This document shows, piece by piece, positions 1 to 7,058 of a stretch of 13,712 bases of DNA. The notes under the pieces were generated by a model that saw nothing but the letters and a program-made list of their open reading frames with translations, searched no databases and was not told the origin of the DNA. Source of the DNA: Aureococcus anophagefferens (lineage: Eukaryota; Sar; Pelagophyceae; Pelagomonadales; Pelagomonadaceae); assembly GCF_000186865.1 (NCBI RefSeq), contig NW_008705561.1, forward strand, positions 2,421,676 to 2,435,387, written 5' to 3'. A program made the translations under genes and the position numbers. How positions within the stretch are numbered: position 1 is the first letter of the stretch; each line of letters starts with the position of its first letter.

Positions 1-1
1 A

Positions 2-145
2 CTCGCGAGCGGCGCGCCGCCGGCGGCGCTCGAGGACGACGCCGCGCGCGTCCGCGCCGCGGGCGACGCGCTCGAGCGCCGGGTCGACGCGCTCTCGACG
101 CGGAAGCGGGCCCGGGACCGCGCGCGCCTCGACGCGGAGCTCTAG
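2..145 (+). CDS. C-terminal end of a coiled-coil-like protein (5' truncated by window edge)
   Basis: The reading frame is open from base 2 and ends at a TAG at 143-145, giving 47 residues. The visible tail begins LASGAPPAAL and continues as a charged, alanine/arginine-rich stretch (for example DALERRVDAL, then TRKRARDRARLDAEL). It has leucines at roughly heptad spacing, as expected of an amphipathic helix or coiled coil. Third codon positions are almost all G or C, matching the other genes here. The function cannot be told from this fragment. It converges on the TTC5 gene, with only 51 bp between the two stop codons. The call rests on codon bias and the clean stop. A chance open frame is possible because stop codons are rare in DNA this rich in GC. 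Confidence 0.5.
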   Translation, partial: LASGAPPAALEDDAARVRAAGDALERRVDALSTRKRARDRARLDAEL

Positions 146-168
146 CGGGCGGCGACGCGGAAATTAGA

Positions 169-183
169 GCGCGCGCGCGCGCG
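169..183. repeat. GC dinucleotide run in a convergent 3' gap
   Basis: Seven GC dinucleotides follow a short AT-rich patch (gaaattagag) in the 51 bp between the stop of the coiled-coil gene and the stop of TTC5. The run is alternating purine-pyrimidine, a sequence type able to form Z-DNA. The gap is so short that the 3' untranslated regions of the two genes must overlap. No AATAAA-type signal is seen. Confidence 0.6.
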
Positions 184-196
184 GCGTCGTCCCGGG

Positions 197-1537
197 TCAG
201 TTCGTCGTGGAGGAGGACGTGGCCCGGAGGACCGTCGGGAGGGGCTTGCCGTCGAGGAGGATCTTGGCCGCGTCGCCGCAGTGGACGGCGGCGTAGCCGT
301 CGCCGCCCGCGTCGGGCGACGGGACGTCGACGACGACGGGGTCGAGGACGACGACGACGGCGCCCGGCGCGAGCTTCGCCGTGTCGCCGTCGTAGACGCT
401 CAGCGCGACGCAGGGCGTCGCCGCGTTGCCCCGGCCGAAGGCCAAATACGCGTCGGGCGGCACCGCGCCGTCGCGGCGGAGCTCGAGCGCGACGACGAGG
501 ACGACGAAGGTCCGGGCGTTCGCCGCGCTGCGGAAGTGGGCCGCGGCGTCGGCGTCGGACGCGCCCAGGGGCGCTTTGACGAGGTCCGCGAGCGTCCGCT
601 CCGCGTAGCCCGCGGGCGCCTTGAGCCCCGCGTTCGACCGAAGGGCCGCGTCGAGCTCGTAGCGCCGCTTCGGCTTGAGCGCGCCCTTGCGCCGCACCAA
701 ATCCTCGACGCGCCGCACCCAGCGCTGCGTGTCGTCGATCGCGTCCTGGGCCGGGAGCGCGCCGTCGAGGTCGCGCGCCTTCCCGAAGTCGGCGCACGCG
801 CCCGCGTAGTCCTCGACGTAGCGGCGTAAATGGCCGCGGTTGAAGAAGAGGTCCGGGTTCCCGAAGGTTCCACGAATGCCGCCGACGTCCGGCGGGTCCT
901 TCCAAGTTTTGTCGTACTTGGCCTCGGCGGACGCGTAGGCCTTGGCCGCGAACCGGAGGTCCCGGGGGTCGCGGCCGCCGGCGCCCCGCGAGAAGAACCG
1001 CGCGACGTGCGCGTTGCCCAGGACGTACCAGGACTCGCCGTCCCCCAGGTCGCACCGGAGCGCGTCCTTGGCCAGCGCGACGCTCCGGTCGAAGGCGCCG
1101 TCGGCCGGCCGCGGGCCCGCGCGCGCGAGCTGGCTCAAAGCGCGCGCGGACACGGCGTCGCCCGCGCGCGACCGCGCGGCCTCGTAGCAGTCGCCGGCGC
1201 CGGCGGTGTCCCCCTTCTTCCAGAAGGCGTGGCCCAGCGCGTTCCACGCGGCGACGTCGTCGGGCGCGAGCTTGACCGCGCGGCTCAGCGCCGCCTCGGC
1301 CGCCGGGTCGTACGCGTCGCCCGCGTCGAGCGCGCGGCCCCGCACGAAGGCGGACCGCGCGCGGGCCTCGGCGCTCGACGCGTCGCAGGCCTCGGCCGCG
1401 GCGACGAGGCTCGACACGCGCCGCGCGACGAGGGCCGCCTTCGCCGCCGGGTCCGACGCGAAGAAGCCGTCGCGCACGGCCCAGAGCTCGCGCAGCTGGG
1501 CGTCGAGGCTCGGCGCCGCGGCGACCTGGGCGGCCAT
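197..1537 (-). CDS. TTC5: TTC5 (Strap) family TPR protein with C-terminal OB-fold-like domain
   Basis: Full-length 446-residue protein; known animal TTC5 is about 440. TPR-type helical repeats fill roughly residues 10-290. Diagnostic TTC5-like segments are KLAPDDVAAWNALGHAFWKK (about 89-108), DLGDGESWYVLGNAHVARFF (163-182) and NPDLFFNRGHLRRYVEDYAG (227-246). After a basic linker (KPKRRYELD, 288-296) the C-terminal 110 residues are beta-rich (ARTFVVLVVALEL; VALSVYD; AVVVVLDPVVV), matching the OB-fold-like end of the family. In animals TTC5 acts as a p300/JMY cofactor and recognises nascent tubulin chains on the ribosome to trigger tubulin mRNA decay; a similar role here is inference. The ATG is the first in frame, context ggccATGgc read on the plus strand. 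The gene lies head-to-tail behind the dioxygenase gene, 260 bp away. Paralogy with other TPR proteins is the only real alternative. Confidence 0.88.
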   Translation of the reverse strand: MAAQVAAAPSLDAQLRELWAVRDGFFASDPAAKAALVARRVSSLVAAAEACDASSAEARARSAFVRGRALDAGDAYDPAAEAALSRAVKLAPDDVAAWNALGHAFWKKGDTAGAGDCYEAARSRAGDAVSARALSQLARAGPRPADGAFDRSVALAKDALRCDLGDGESWYVLGNAHVARFFSRGAGGRDPRDLRFAAKAYASAEAKYDKTWKDPPDVGGIRGTFGNPDLFFNRGHLRRYVEDYAGACADFGKARDLDGALPAQDAIDDTQRWVRRVEDLVRRKGALKPKRRYELDAALRSNAGLKAPAGYAERTLADLVKAPLGASDADAAAHFRSAANARTFVVLVVALELRRDGAVPPDAYLAFGRGNAATPCVALSVYDGDTAKLAPGAVVVVLDPVVVDVPSPDAGGDGYAAVHCGDAAKILLDGKPLPTVLRATSSSTTN

Positions 1538-1797
1538 GGGTCGCGCGCGAGCAGGCGACGGGCGCGCGGACGTCGGCGAGGCCCCGTGAGCGGCGCGAAC
1601 CGTTGCGGTTTACGCGCTGTGGCAGCGCGCGCGAGATTACTTGCAAAATGAATTAGTTCAACAGGCACTCAACAACGAGGGCGCGGCCTCAACGCGCGCC
1701 TCAACGAGGCCGTGGTAGCTCGTCCACGAGCTCGTCGGACGCCTGCACGACGAAAGGCACCACCGACACCTGCGCCCCCTGGAGAAACAAAAGGCGC
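1538..1797. promoter_or_regulatory. Intergenic: TTC5 5' region and dioxygenase 3' region
   Basis: These 260 bp separate two minus-strand genes and must hold the 3' end of the dioxygenase mRNA and the promoter of TTC5. An AT-rich patch at about 1633-1662 (including gcaaaatgaattagttcaac) stands out from the GC-rich surroundings. A 9-bp direct repeat GCCTCAACG lies at 1686-1694 and 1698-1706. GGCCTC/GAGGCC (1685-1690 and 1706-1711) can form a hairpin, as can AGCTCGT-CC-ACGAGCT (1717-1732). No TATA box is seen, and the GGGCTGCCC element found in the divergent promoters is absent. Confidence 0.4.
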
Positions 1798-2895
1798 CTA
1801 GTCCCAGTCCTTGTTCCAGGCGAGGTTGAGCATCTCGTGGCGCTGCACGGTGATGTGGCAGGTCTCGTCGGCGTCCATGGTCCCGTCGGTGAAGGCCCGG
1901 TGCTTGAGCCGCTGGTGGCAGGCGAGGTTGTAGGAGTGGTAGGGCCAGAAGGGGATCGTCGCGCCGGCGCCGGGTGCCTCGGTGAAGACGACGCGGAAGT
2001 TGACGGCGAGGCGGTCGTTGGCCTCGCCGTCGAGGAGGAGCCGCGGGTCGCTCATGTGGAGGTGGCGCTTGCACATGATGAGGCAGTCGCCGGGCGCCAT
2101 GGCGAGGTACTCGAAGCGGAGGCCCGCGTCGGCGACGGACGCGAAGCGCTTGAGCGGGTACTCGTGGGCCGAGGAGTCGTGGAAGATCTTCGCGAGGCCG
2201 CCGCCCTTGGTCGGGACGTAGCGCACGCTCGGGTCGTCGGGCCGGAGGTCCGGCGTCGACACCATGAACATGTTGCCGACGCCCGCGCGACCGTGCGCGC
2301 GCGCGAGGAACCAGAGCTGGAAGCCCGCGGCGCCCGGGAACTGGACCCAGTCCGTGTCCCAGTGGATGACGGGGAAGTAGGCGCCGCGCTCCTTGTTCAT
2401 GCAGTAGTAGACGCAGCGGTCGAGCGTCGGCCGGGTCCCGTCCGGGCAGGCGCCGACGTGGGGGAGGCACGCCTCGACGAGCGCGTCGACGGCGGCGTAC
2501 ATCTTGCCCGTCGCGCCCGTCTCGTAGTCCGCGAGCGCCTCGAGCATCCGCGGGAGCAGACTCGTCGCGACGATCTTGCGGCTGCCCGCGGCGTCGGGAG
2601 AGGGGTCGACGACGTCGCCGGGCCCGAAGGACGCGGCGCCGAGGCTCGGCGCCGCCTCGAGCGTCGGGAGCAGGTCGCGCAGGTAGGGCTGCCCGACGTT
2701 GATCGACGCCGTCAGGTCGCCGTAGACGGCCGGCAGGATGTGCTTGTGGTAGAAGGCCGGGAAGTGGGCGATCACGAGGCCCTGGAGCCACTCCTTCGTC
2801 GCCATGCCCCGAGGCCGCGCCCGCGCCGCGGCGGCCGCGAGCGCCCAGGCAACGGCGGCGACGGCGACGGCGACGTGGCTCCAGGCCACCTCCAT
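1798..2895 (-). CDS. Membrane-anchored PhyH-like 2-oxoglutarate/Fe(II) dioxygenase
   Basis: The 365-residue protein starts with a hydrophobic alanine/valine segment (about residues 4-24) followed by arginines, which fits a signal anchor or signal peptide. The body resembles phytanoyl-CoA dioxygenase-type oxygenases. HWD (H178, D180) in PVIHWDTDW gives two Fe(II) ligands. GDCLIMCKRHLHMSDPR (269-285) supplies the distal histidine (H278 or H280), and the basic strand NDRLAVNFRVVF (293-304) offers the arginine that holds 2-oxoglutarate. Such enzymes hydroxylate lipids or small molecules; the substrate here is unknown. A second methionine at residue 31 (MATKEWLQ) would remove the anchor. I prefer the first ATG at 2895 because it gives a coherent hydrophobic segment. 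The gene is divergent from the PHD/IQ/PH gene. Family assignment is moderate, because it rests on motif order rather than a search. Confidence 0.68.
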   Translation of the reverse strand: MEVAWSHVAVAVAAVAWALAAAAARARPRGMATKEWLQGLVIAHFPAFYHKHILPAVYGDLTASINVGQPYLRDLLPTLEAAPSLGAASFGPGDVVDPSPDAAGSRKIVATSLLPRMLEALADYETGATGKMYAAVDALVEACLPHVGACPDGTRPTLDRCVYYCMNKERGAYFPVIHWDTDWVQFPGAAGFQLWFLARAHGRAGVGNMFMVSTPDLRPDDPSVRYVPTKGGGLAKIFHDSSAHEYPLKRFASVADAGLRFEYLAMAPGDCLIMCKRHLHMSDPRLLLDGEANDRLAVNFRVVFTEAPGAGATIPFWPYHSYNLACHQRLKHRAFTDGTMDADETCHITVQRHEMLNLAWNKDWD

Positions 2896-3034
2896 CGTCG
2901 ACGATGCTCGGGCGCGGGGAGGTCACACCATTTCTGGCTGGCGCCGAAGGGCTGCCCGGAGGCTCATGATGCCCGGCAAGAATCCGGGCTGCCCCCAGCG
3001 CGCGGCCTCGGCCCGCGCGCTCCTCGGCTCCGCC
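2896..3034. promoter_or_regulatory. Divergent promoter region with two GGGCTGCCC copies
   Basis: The gap between the dioxygenase ATG (2895, minus) and the preferred ATG of the PHD/IQ/PH gene (3035, plus). GGGCTGCCC occurs at 2949-2957 and again at 2986-2994, 37 bp apart. There is no TATA box. Tandem ATGs at 2966 and 2969 are in frame with the plus-strand gene, so part of this region could instead be coding (MMPGKNPGC...). Confidence 0.5.
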
Positions 3035-5179
3035 ATGGCGCCGGCCAAAGCCACCCTACCGCAGGCCGTGGTCAAGCCGAAGCCCTTCGCGACGAAGGAG
3101 GCGCGCCTCAAGCTCTTCGGCGGCGGGTCCGCGCCGGCGTCGCCGGCCGGCGGCACCCGGCCGACGTCGCCCTTCGGGTCGCCGGACCACGAGCTGCCGA
3201 GCAACCACGGCTCCCAGGGCAAGTACGGCAAGCGCTTCGACCGCGTCGCGCGGACCTTCGACGAGGCGGGCATCGCCGCGCGCGCGGAGCGGCGGAAGCG
3301 CGCGCAGCTCCGGTTCAAGATGGTCTTCGACCTCGTCGGCGCGGTCCAGGCCTTCAAGCCGTCGACGGCGGCCGTCGCCAAGGAGCGCGAGGCCCTCGAG
3401 GGCTTCGCGACGGCGGGCCGCCGGTCCCTGCGGCTGCCGGACATCCCCGAGCCCGCGCTGCGGACGCCGCGGAGCCGGCTCCGGAACTCCGTGATCTGCG
3501 AGGTCTGCAACGAGCCGACCTGCGACGACGGCGGCCACGAGCTCGAGCCGCGCCTGCTCTGCGGCTACTGCCCCAACGTCGCCCACGCGCGCTGCGTCTC
3601 CGCCGCGGGCCTCGACTGGGGCGACGCGGAGAAGCCCGGCGCGCGCCGCTGCTGCCACATCTGCAGCGGCAACCTGCGGGACGCCGTGGCGCTGCGGCTC
3701 AAGGCCTTCGACGACGCGCGGTCCGACTACCGCACGGGCATGGCCAACGACATCCTCACGCGCGCGGTCCGCGCGTGGCTCTCCGCGAAGCGGTTCCAGG
3801 AGCGGAAGCGGCGGGTCATCAAGGCCCAGTCCGTCGTGCGGCGCTACCTCTGCCGCTCCAAGTTCCGGCTCCAGCGGGGCCTCTTCAAGCGCGCCATCGC
3901 CGTGCGCCTCCAGGACGTCGTCGTGTCGTCGCTCGAGCCGCCGCCGGAGAACTGCAGTCTCCACGCGATCCTGTCCGTGCTCGACCACACGCAGCGCCTC
4001 ACGCTCTTCTCCTTCGACATCGACGAGTGCCCCCTGGCGCCGAAGCGCGCGCCGGACCGCGCGACGCCCAAGGCGCGGCGGCGCGCGTCGAACGCGGGCG
4101 GCCGGCGGCAGACGACGGCGGACGCGCAGGCCGAGCTCGAGGAGGCGCGCGAGGAGCTCAAGCGGCTCCGCGCGAAGACGCCCTTCGCGACGTCGCGCGC
4201 GGCCTTCCACGTCGAGAACGTGCTGCCCGGGTCGACCTACGACGTGACGATCGTCTACACGGTCTTCCTCAAGACGCGGTCCGGCGTCGAGGGCCGCATG
4301 GAGATCACGCACCTGTTGGGCCAGGGCGCGCACCACATCCGGGGCACGCCCGAGGATTTGCAGCGCTTCGACGGGTCCCGGGGCGCGCGCGAGTGGCTCG
4401 CGGTGGAGCTCAAGCCCCACATGCGCTACCCGCTCCGCGACCAGAGCCGCGAGGAGATGCGCGCGATGGTCGCGGGCGTCTACCGGGGCTACGTCAAGGC
4501 CGAGCTCAAGGTCCAGGTCGAGGGCCTGAACAGCCTCTACAACATGTGCACCTGGCTCGAGGCGCCCCACTTCGAAACTCTAAAAAAGTCGGAGGGCGCC
4601 GCGTCCGCCGCGAGCTCCAAGGGCGGCCGGAAGCAGCTCTGGTGGGCCATGCTCTGCAACGGCATGTTCCAGCTCTACACGAGCCAGGGCGACGTCCAGG
4701 CGCGCGTGTCCCTGCTCGCGCACCGGGCCGTCGTCGACTACGAGCGCCTCGCGAAGTCGCACGGCTTCGCGATGACGCTCCCGGACCGGCGGACGTGGTC
4801 CTTCGCGCCGCTCTCGAAGCACGAGGCGGGCAACTGGATCTTCGGCTTCGAGTACTGGCGCCTCAAGCACGCCCACGGCCACGCCGCGGCATTGGGCCTC
4901 CTCTGCGCGCCGACGCCGAAGCACGACGGCCGCGGCCACCACGGCCACCACGCCCACGGCCACCACGGCAAGCGCATGTCCGCCGCGGAGCACCGGCGGC
5001 GGTCCCTCGCGGGCGCCGGCCCGAGCGCGCGCTCCATGGTCGCGGCCGGCGACGGCGACGCCGCGCCGGCCGACCAGGCGCGGCTCTCGCTCGGCGCGCT
5101 CTCCGCCGTCGCCGCGGCCATCGTCCCCGGCGGCGGCGGCTCCCGGCGCGGGTCCACGGCGAGCCTGTCGCGGTTGTAA
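3035..5179 (+). CDS. PHD-finger, IQ-motif and PH-like domain protein
   Basis: Taking the Kozak-like gccATGg at 3035 gives 714 residues; in-frame ATGs at 2966, 2969 and 2804 are less likely, and the last lies inside the divergent dioxygenase. A Cys4-His-Cys3 zinc finger of PHD type has ligands C155, C158, C176, C179, H184, C187, C207 and C210. A degenerate IQ site (about 240-256) and a clear one (AQSVVRRYLCR, 264-274; pattern IQxxxRGxxxR) suggest calmodulin binding. A short coiled coil follows at 363-381. Residues about 390-500 are beta-rich and unrecognised. Residues 532-613 look like a pleckstrin-homology fold ending in a tryptophan-containing helix (NWIFGFEYWRLKH). A His-rich patch (HHGHHAHGHHG, 635-645) and a low-complexity tail close the protein. 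Domain order suggests a signalling scaffold; chromatin reading is uncertain because the finger could also be FYVE/RING-related. Confidence 0.72.
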   Translation: MAPAKATLPQAVVKPKPFATKEARLKLFGGGSAPASPAGGTRPTSPFGSPDHELPSNHGSQGKYGKRFDRVARTFDEAGIAARAERRKRAQLRFKMVFDLVGAVQAFKPSTAAVAKEREALEGFATAGRRSLRLPDIPEPALRTPRSRLRNSVICEVCNEPTCDDGGHELEPRLLCGYCPNVAHARCVSAAGLDWGDAEKPGARRCCHICSGNLRDAVALRLKAFDDARSDYRTGMANDILTRAVRAWLSAKRFQERKRRVIKAQSVVRRYLCRSKFRLQRGLFKRAIAVRLQDVVVSSLEPPPENCSLHAILSVLDHTQRLTLFSFDIDECPLAPKRAPDRATPKARRRASNAGGRRQTTADAQAELEEAREELKRLRAKTPFATSRAAFHVENVLPGSTYDVTIVYTVFLKTRSGVEGRMEITHLLGQGAHHIRGTPEDLQRFDGSRGAREWLAVELKPHMRYPLRDQSREEMRAMVAGVYRGYVKAELKVQVEGLNSLYNMCTWLEAPHFETLKKSEGAASAASSKGGRKQLWWAMLCNGMFQLYTSQGDVQARVSLLAHRAVVDYERLAKSHGFAMTLPDRRTWSFAPLSKHEAGNWIFGFEYWRLKHAHGHAAALGLLCAPTPKHDGRGHHGHHAHGHHGKRMSAAEHRRRSLAGAGPSARSMVAAGDGDAAPADQARLSLGALSAVAAAIVPGGGGSRRGSTASLSRL

Positions 5180-5444
5180 CAGCCGGCCGGGAGTGTGTCG
5201 GGCATTTCGTCGAGGTTCGAAAAATGCTGACTTCAACTTGAAGTTCAACTCACGGATTCCCTACGCGCGGCCGTGCTCGAAGCCCTCGTCGTGGTCATGC
5301 GACGCCGCTGGCACTCCCCGACGGCGGCCGGTCCGCCCGCCGCTAGGCCAGGACGCGAGCGCCATCGGGAGCGTCGACGAGGGTCCCGCGGAGTGGGCGG
5401 CCCGCGGGACGGGGGAGCGTCCTTAAGCGCGCGCGGGCCGCGGC
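5180..5444. other. Convergent intergenic region, no gene seen
   Basis: These 265 bp lie between the stop codons of the PHD/IQ/PH gene (plus) and the type II membrane protein gene (minus). The left 90 bp are AT-richer (ggttcgaaaaatgctgac and following), and the rest is GC-rich. The short frames through it lack protein-like character. The GGTTCGAA here recalls a tRNA B-box, but no tRNA arms fold around it. Probable content is two overlapping 3'UTRs. Confidence 0.45.
5230..5244. repeat. AT-rich palindromic element ACTTCAA-C-TTGAAGT
   Basis: A perfect inverted repeat with 7-bp arms around one central base, in the convergent gap. The complementary strand here reads GTTGAACTTCAAGTTGAAG, which closely matches GTTGAATTCAAGCTGAAG at 13531-13548 (one base deleted, one substituted). 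Its role is unknown: it may mark 3' ends or be a remnant of a dispersed repeat. Confidence 0.5.
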
Positions 5445-6932
5445 CTAGAAGCATTGCGCCGCGTTCAAAGAAGGTGAGGTATCCCAGGAGCACCAGTTGA
5501 AGACCTCGTAGCAGTCGGAGTAGGTGTGGGCGAAGGAGCCCTGCATCTCGAGGCCGTGGCCGGACGTGCCCTCGGTCCACATGTGGTCCTTGGGCGTGCC
5601 CGTGTTGATCGTCGTCGTGCCGTTCTGGCCGTGCGGGTGGAAGCTGACGCCGCTCTCGGCGAAGACGGACATGTAGTCGTCGAGGGGGCAGTCCTGGAGC
5701 ATGATGCCGAGGTGGCGGTCCCACCAGGACGTCCAGCCGCCCGACGAGCCCGACGCCATCGTCGTCGACGTGACGTCGTAGACGGACGTGAAGTTGCGGT
5801 TCACCTCCTCGATGTAGTCGACGAAGGCCGCGACGGACGTGCCGCCGCTGGTCAGGGCGTCCTCGTTCTGGACGAAGCGGATCTCGTGGGCCACGTCGTC
5901 GTAGGTGTAGACGGGCACGGACGCCGTCGCCCACGCGCACGTCTCCGCCGCGTCCGACGACGTCGAGACCTCGAAGGCGACGGCGGGCATGTGCTTGTCG
6001 TACCAGGCGGCGACCTGCTTGGCGTCCTTCGTCGCGATGTTGCTGCGGATGGGCATGAGCACGGGGAGGCCGATGGGCGTCGCCGTGGCGCCGGCCTTGA
6101 GCTTGGACGTGTAGACGTGGTCGAGCTCGTCGGCCGTGTACGACGTCACGAGGTGGCTCTCGGCGCACTCGGAGCCCGACTTCCAGTCGGAGACGTCGCC
6201 CCGCAGGACCGACGCGTCGACGACCGTGGACGTCAGCTCGAAGACCTTGCCCGACGGCGACCAGACGAGGAAGCTGTACCACGTCTTCCCGTCGGACGGG
6301 TTGACCTGCTTCCGCGCGAGCACGTCCGCGCCCGAGCCGTAGAGGTGGCCCACCGTCGACGTCAGGTTCGGCGCGTAGAAGGTCAGGGAATAGTCCATGA
6401 ACTGGTCGTAGGCGTCGGCCGCGTGGGCCTCGCCGTGGAGCGCGGCGACCTTCGTATCCCAGTCCTCGACGGACGTCGTCCCCGCCTCCGTGACGTAGTT
6501 GTGGACGAAGTGGAGGCCGAATTCCAAGCTGTGCATGCAGGACGTCTTGCCGAGCTCCGCGCAGCCGTGGGCGTCCGTCACGTCCCGGTACGTGCAGCCG
6601 AAGAGGTCGTCGGCCCAGAGGCCGTCCTCGAGCGGCGAGCTCGACGCGAGCGTGTACTTGTAGATGACGGCCGTGTCCTGCTTCAGGCACTGCTTCGCCG
6701 ACGACGCCGCCGCGGCGAGCGCCGCGGCGGACGACGCGCCCAGCGCCGGCGACCGCGCCGGGGCGCCGAGCACGGCGAGGCCGCCGAGGACGCTCAGGGA
6801 CGCCGCCGCCGCGAGGCGCCGCCGCGACGCCGGGGCCGCCTGCTGCGGCGGCGCCGCGACGGCGCCCTCGACGTCGGCGGCGACGACGTCGTCGTCGCAC
6901 AGGGGCTGCGTCGCACCGTAGGCGTCGGCCAT
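5445..6932 (-). CDS. Type II membrane protein with large lumenal/extracellular domain, function unknown
   Basis: 495 residues from ATG at 6932 to TAG at 5445. An acidic cytosolic tail (1-36) precedes RRR and a hydrophobic segment (about 38-58), giving a signal anchor. The rest should face the ER/Golgi lumen or outside. It has ten cysteines (82, 113, 124, 132, 256, 332, 415, 474, 481, 494) and N-glycosylation sequons at N189, N380 and N437. I do not recognise the family. Segments such as WWDRHLGIML (403-412), GVSFHPHG (428-435) and DHMWTEGTSGHGLEMQG (449-465) faintly recall vicinal-oxygen-chelate/glyoxalase folds, with candidate metal ligands H450 and E462; this is weak. Codons are strongly GC-ending throughout. 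The frame runs open far upstream on the minus strand, but that part is low-complexity and lies opposite or across other genes. It shares a divergent promoter with the glycosyltransferase-like gene. Confidence 0.75.
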   Translation of the reverse strand: MADAYGATQPLCDDDVVAADVEGAVAAPPQQAAPASRRRLAAAASLSVLGGLAVLGAPARSPALGASSAAALAAAASSAKQCLKQDTAVIYKYTLASSSPLEDGLWADDLFGCTYRDVTDAHGCAELGKTSCMHSLEFGLHFVHNYVTEAGTTSVEDWDTKVAALHGEAHAADAYDQFMDYSLTFYAPNLTSTVGHLYGSGADVLARKQVNPSDGKTWYSFLVWSPSGKVFELTSTVVDASVLRGDVSDWKSGSECAESHLVTSYTADELDHVYTSKLKAGATATPIGLPVLMPIRSNIATKDAKQVAAWYDKHMPAVAFEVSTSSDAAETCAWATASVPVYTYDDVAHEIRFVQNEDALTSGGTSVAAFVDYIEEVNRNFTSVYDVTSTTMASGSSGGWTSWWDRHLGIMLQDCPLDDYMSVFAESGVSFHPHGQNGTTTINTGTPKDHMWTEGTSGHGLEMQGSFAHTYSDCYEVFNWCSWDTSPSLNAAQCF

Positions 6933-7058
6933 GGTCGCGAAGGACGACGGCAGCGTCCGGGGGCGCCTGAGGTGCTCCAATTTGCTCGGGCTGCCCCGAA
7001 TGATATGATGTCGATGGTGCCGCTCGGCGCGACGATGCCCTAGCCAAGGGGCTGCCCC
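6933..7058. promoter_or_regulatory. Compact divergent promoter with CCAAT and two GGGCTGCCCC copies
   Basis: Only 126 bp separate the two divergent ATGs. GGGCTGCCCC lies at 6988-6997, and GGGGCTGCCCC at 7048-7058 abuts the plus-strand ATG at 7059. A CCAAT pentamer sits at 6977-6981 on the plus strand, next to an AT-rich step (caatttgctc). There is no TATA box. Both genes must draw their promoters from this short segment or from within each other. Confidence 0.5.

Noticed and set aside
2804..2965. ATG at 2804 as start of the PHD/IQ/PH gene
   Set aside because: It would lie antisense within the dioxygenase coding start and add an alanine-rich, featureless extension. The ATG at 3035 has a much better Kozak context and fits the promoter-motif positions.
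5213..5226. GGTTCGAA resembling a tRNA T-loop/B-box
   Set aside because: The bases on either side do not form a 5-bp T stem, and no anticodon or D arm can be folded upstream.
1837..5241. Very long plus-strand open frame (over 1,100 codons) antisense to the dioxygenase and overlapping the PHD/IQ/PH gene
   Set aside because: Its product is arginine/alanine-rich, low-complexity sequence without motifs. In DNA this GC-rich, stop codons are rare in shadow frames, and the real genes in the other frames show domains and codon bias.
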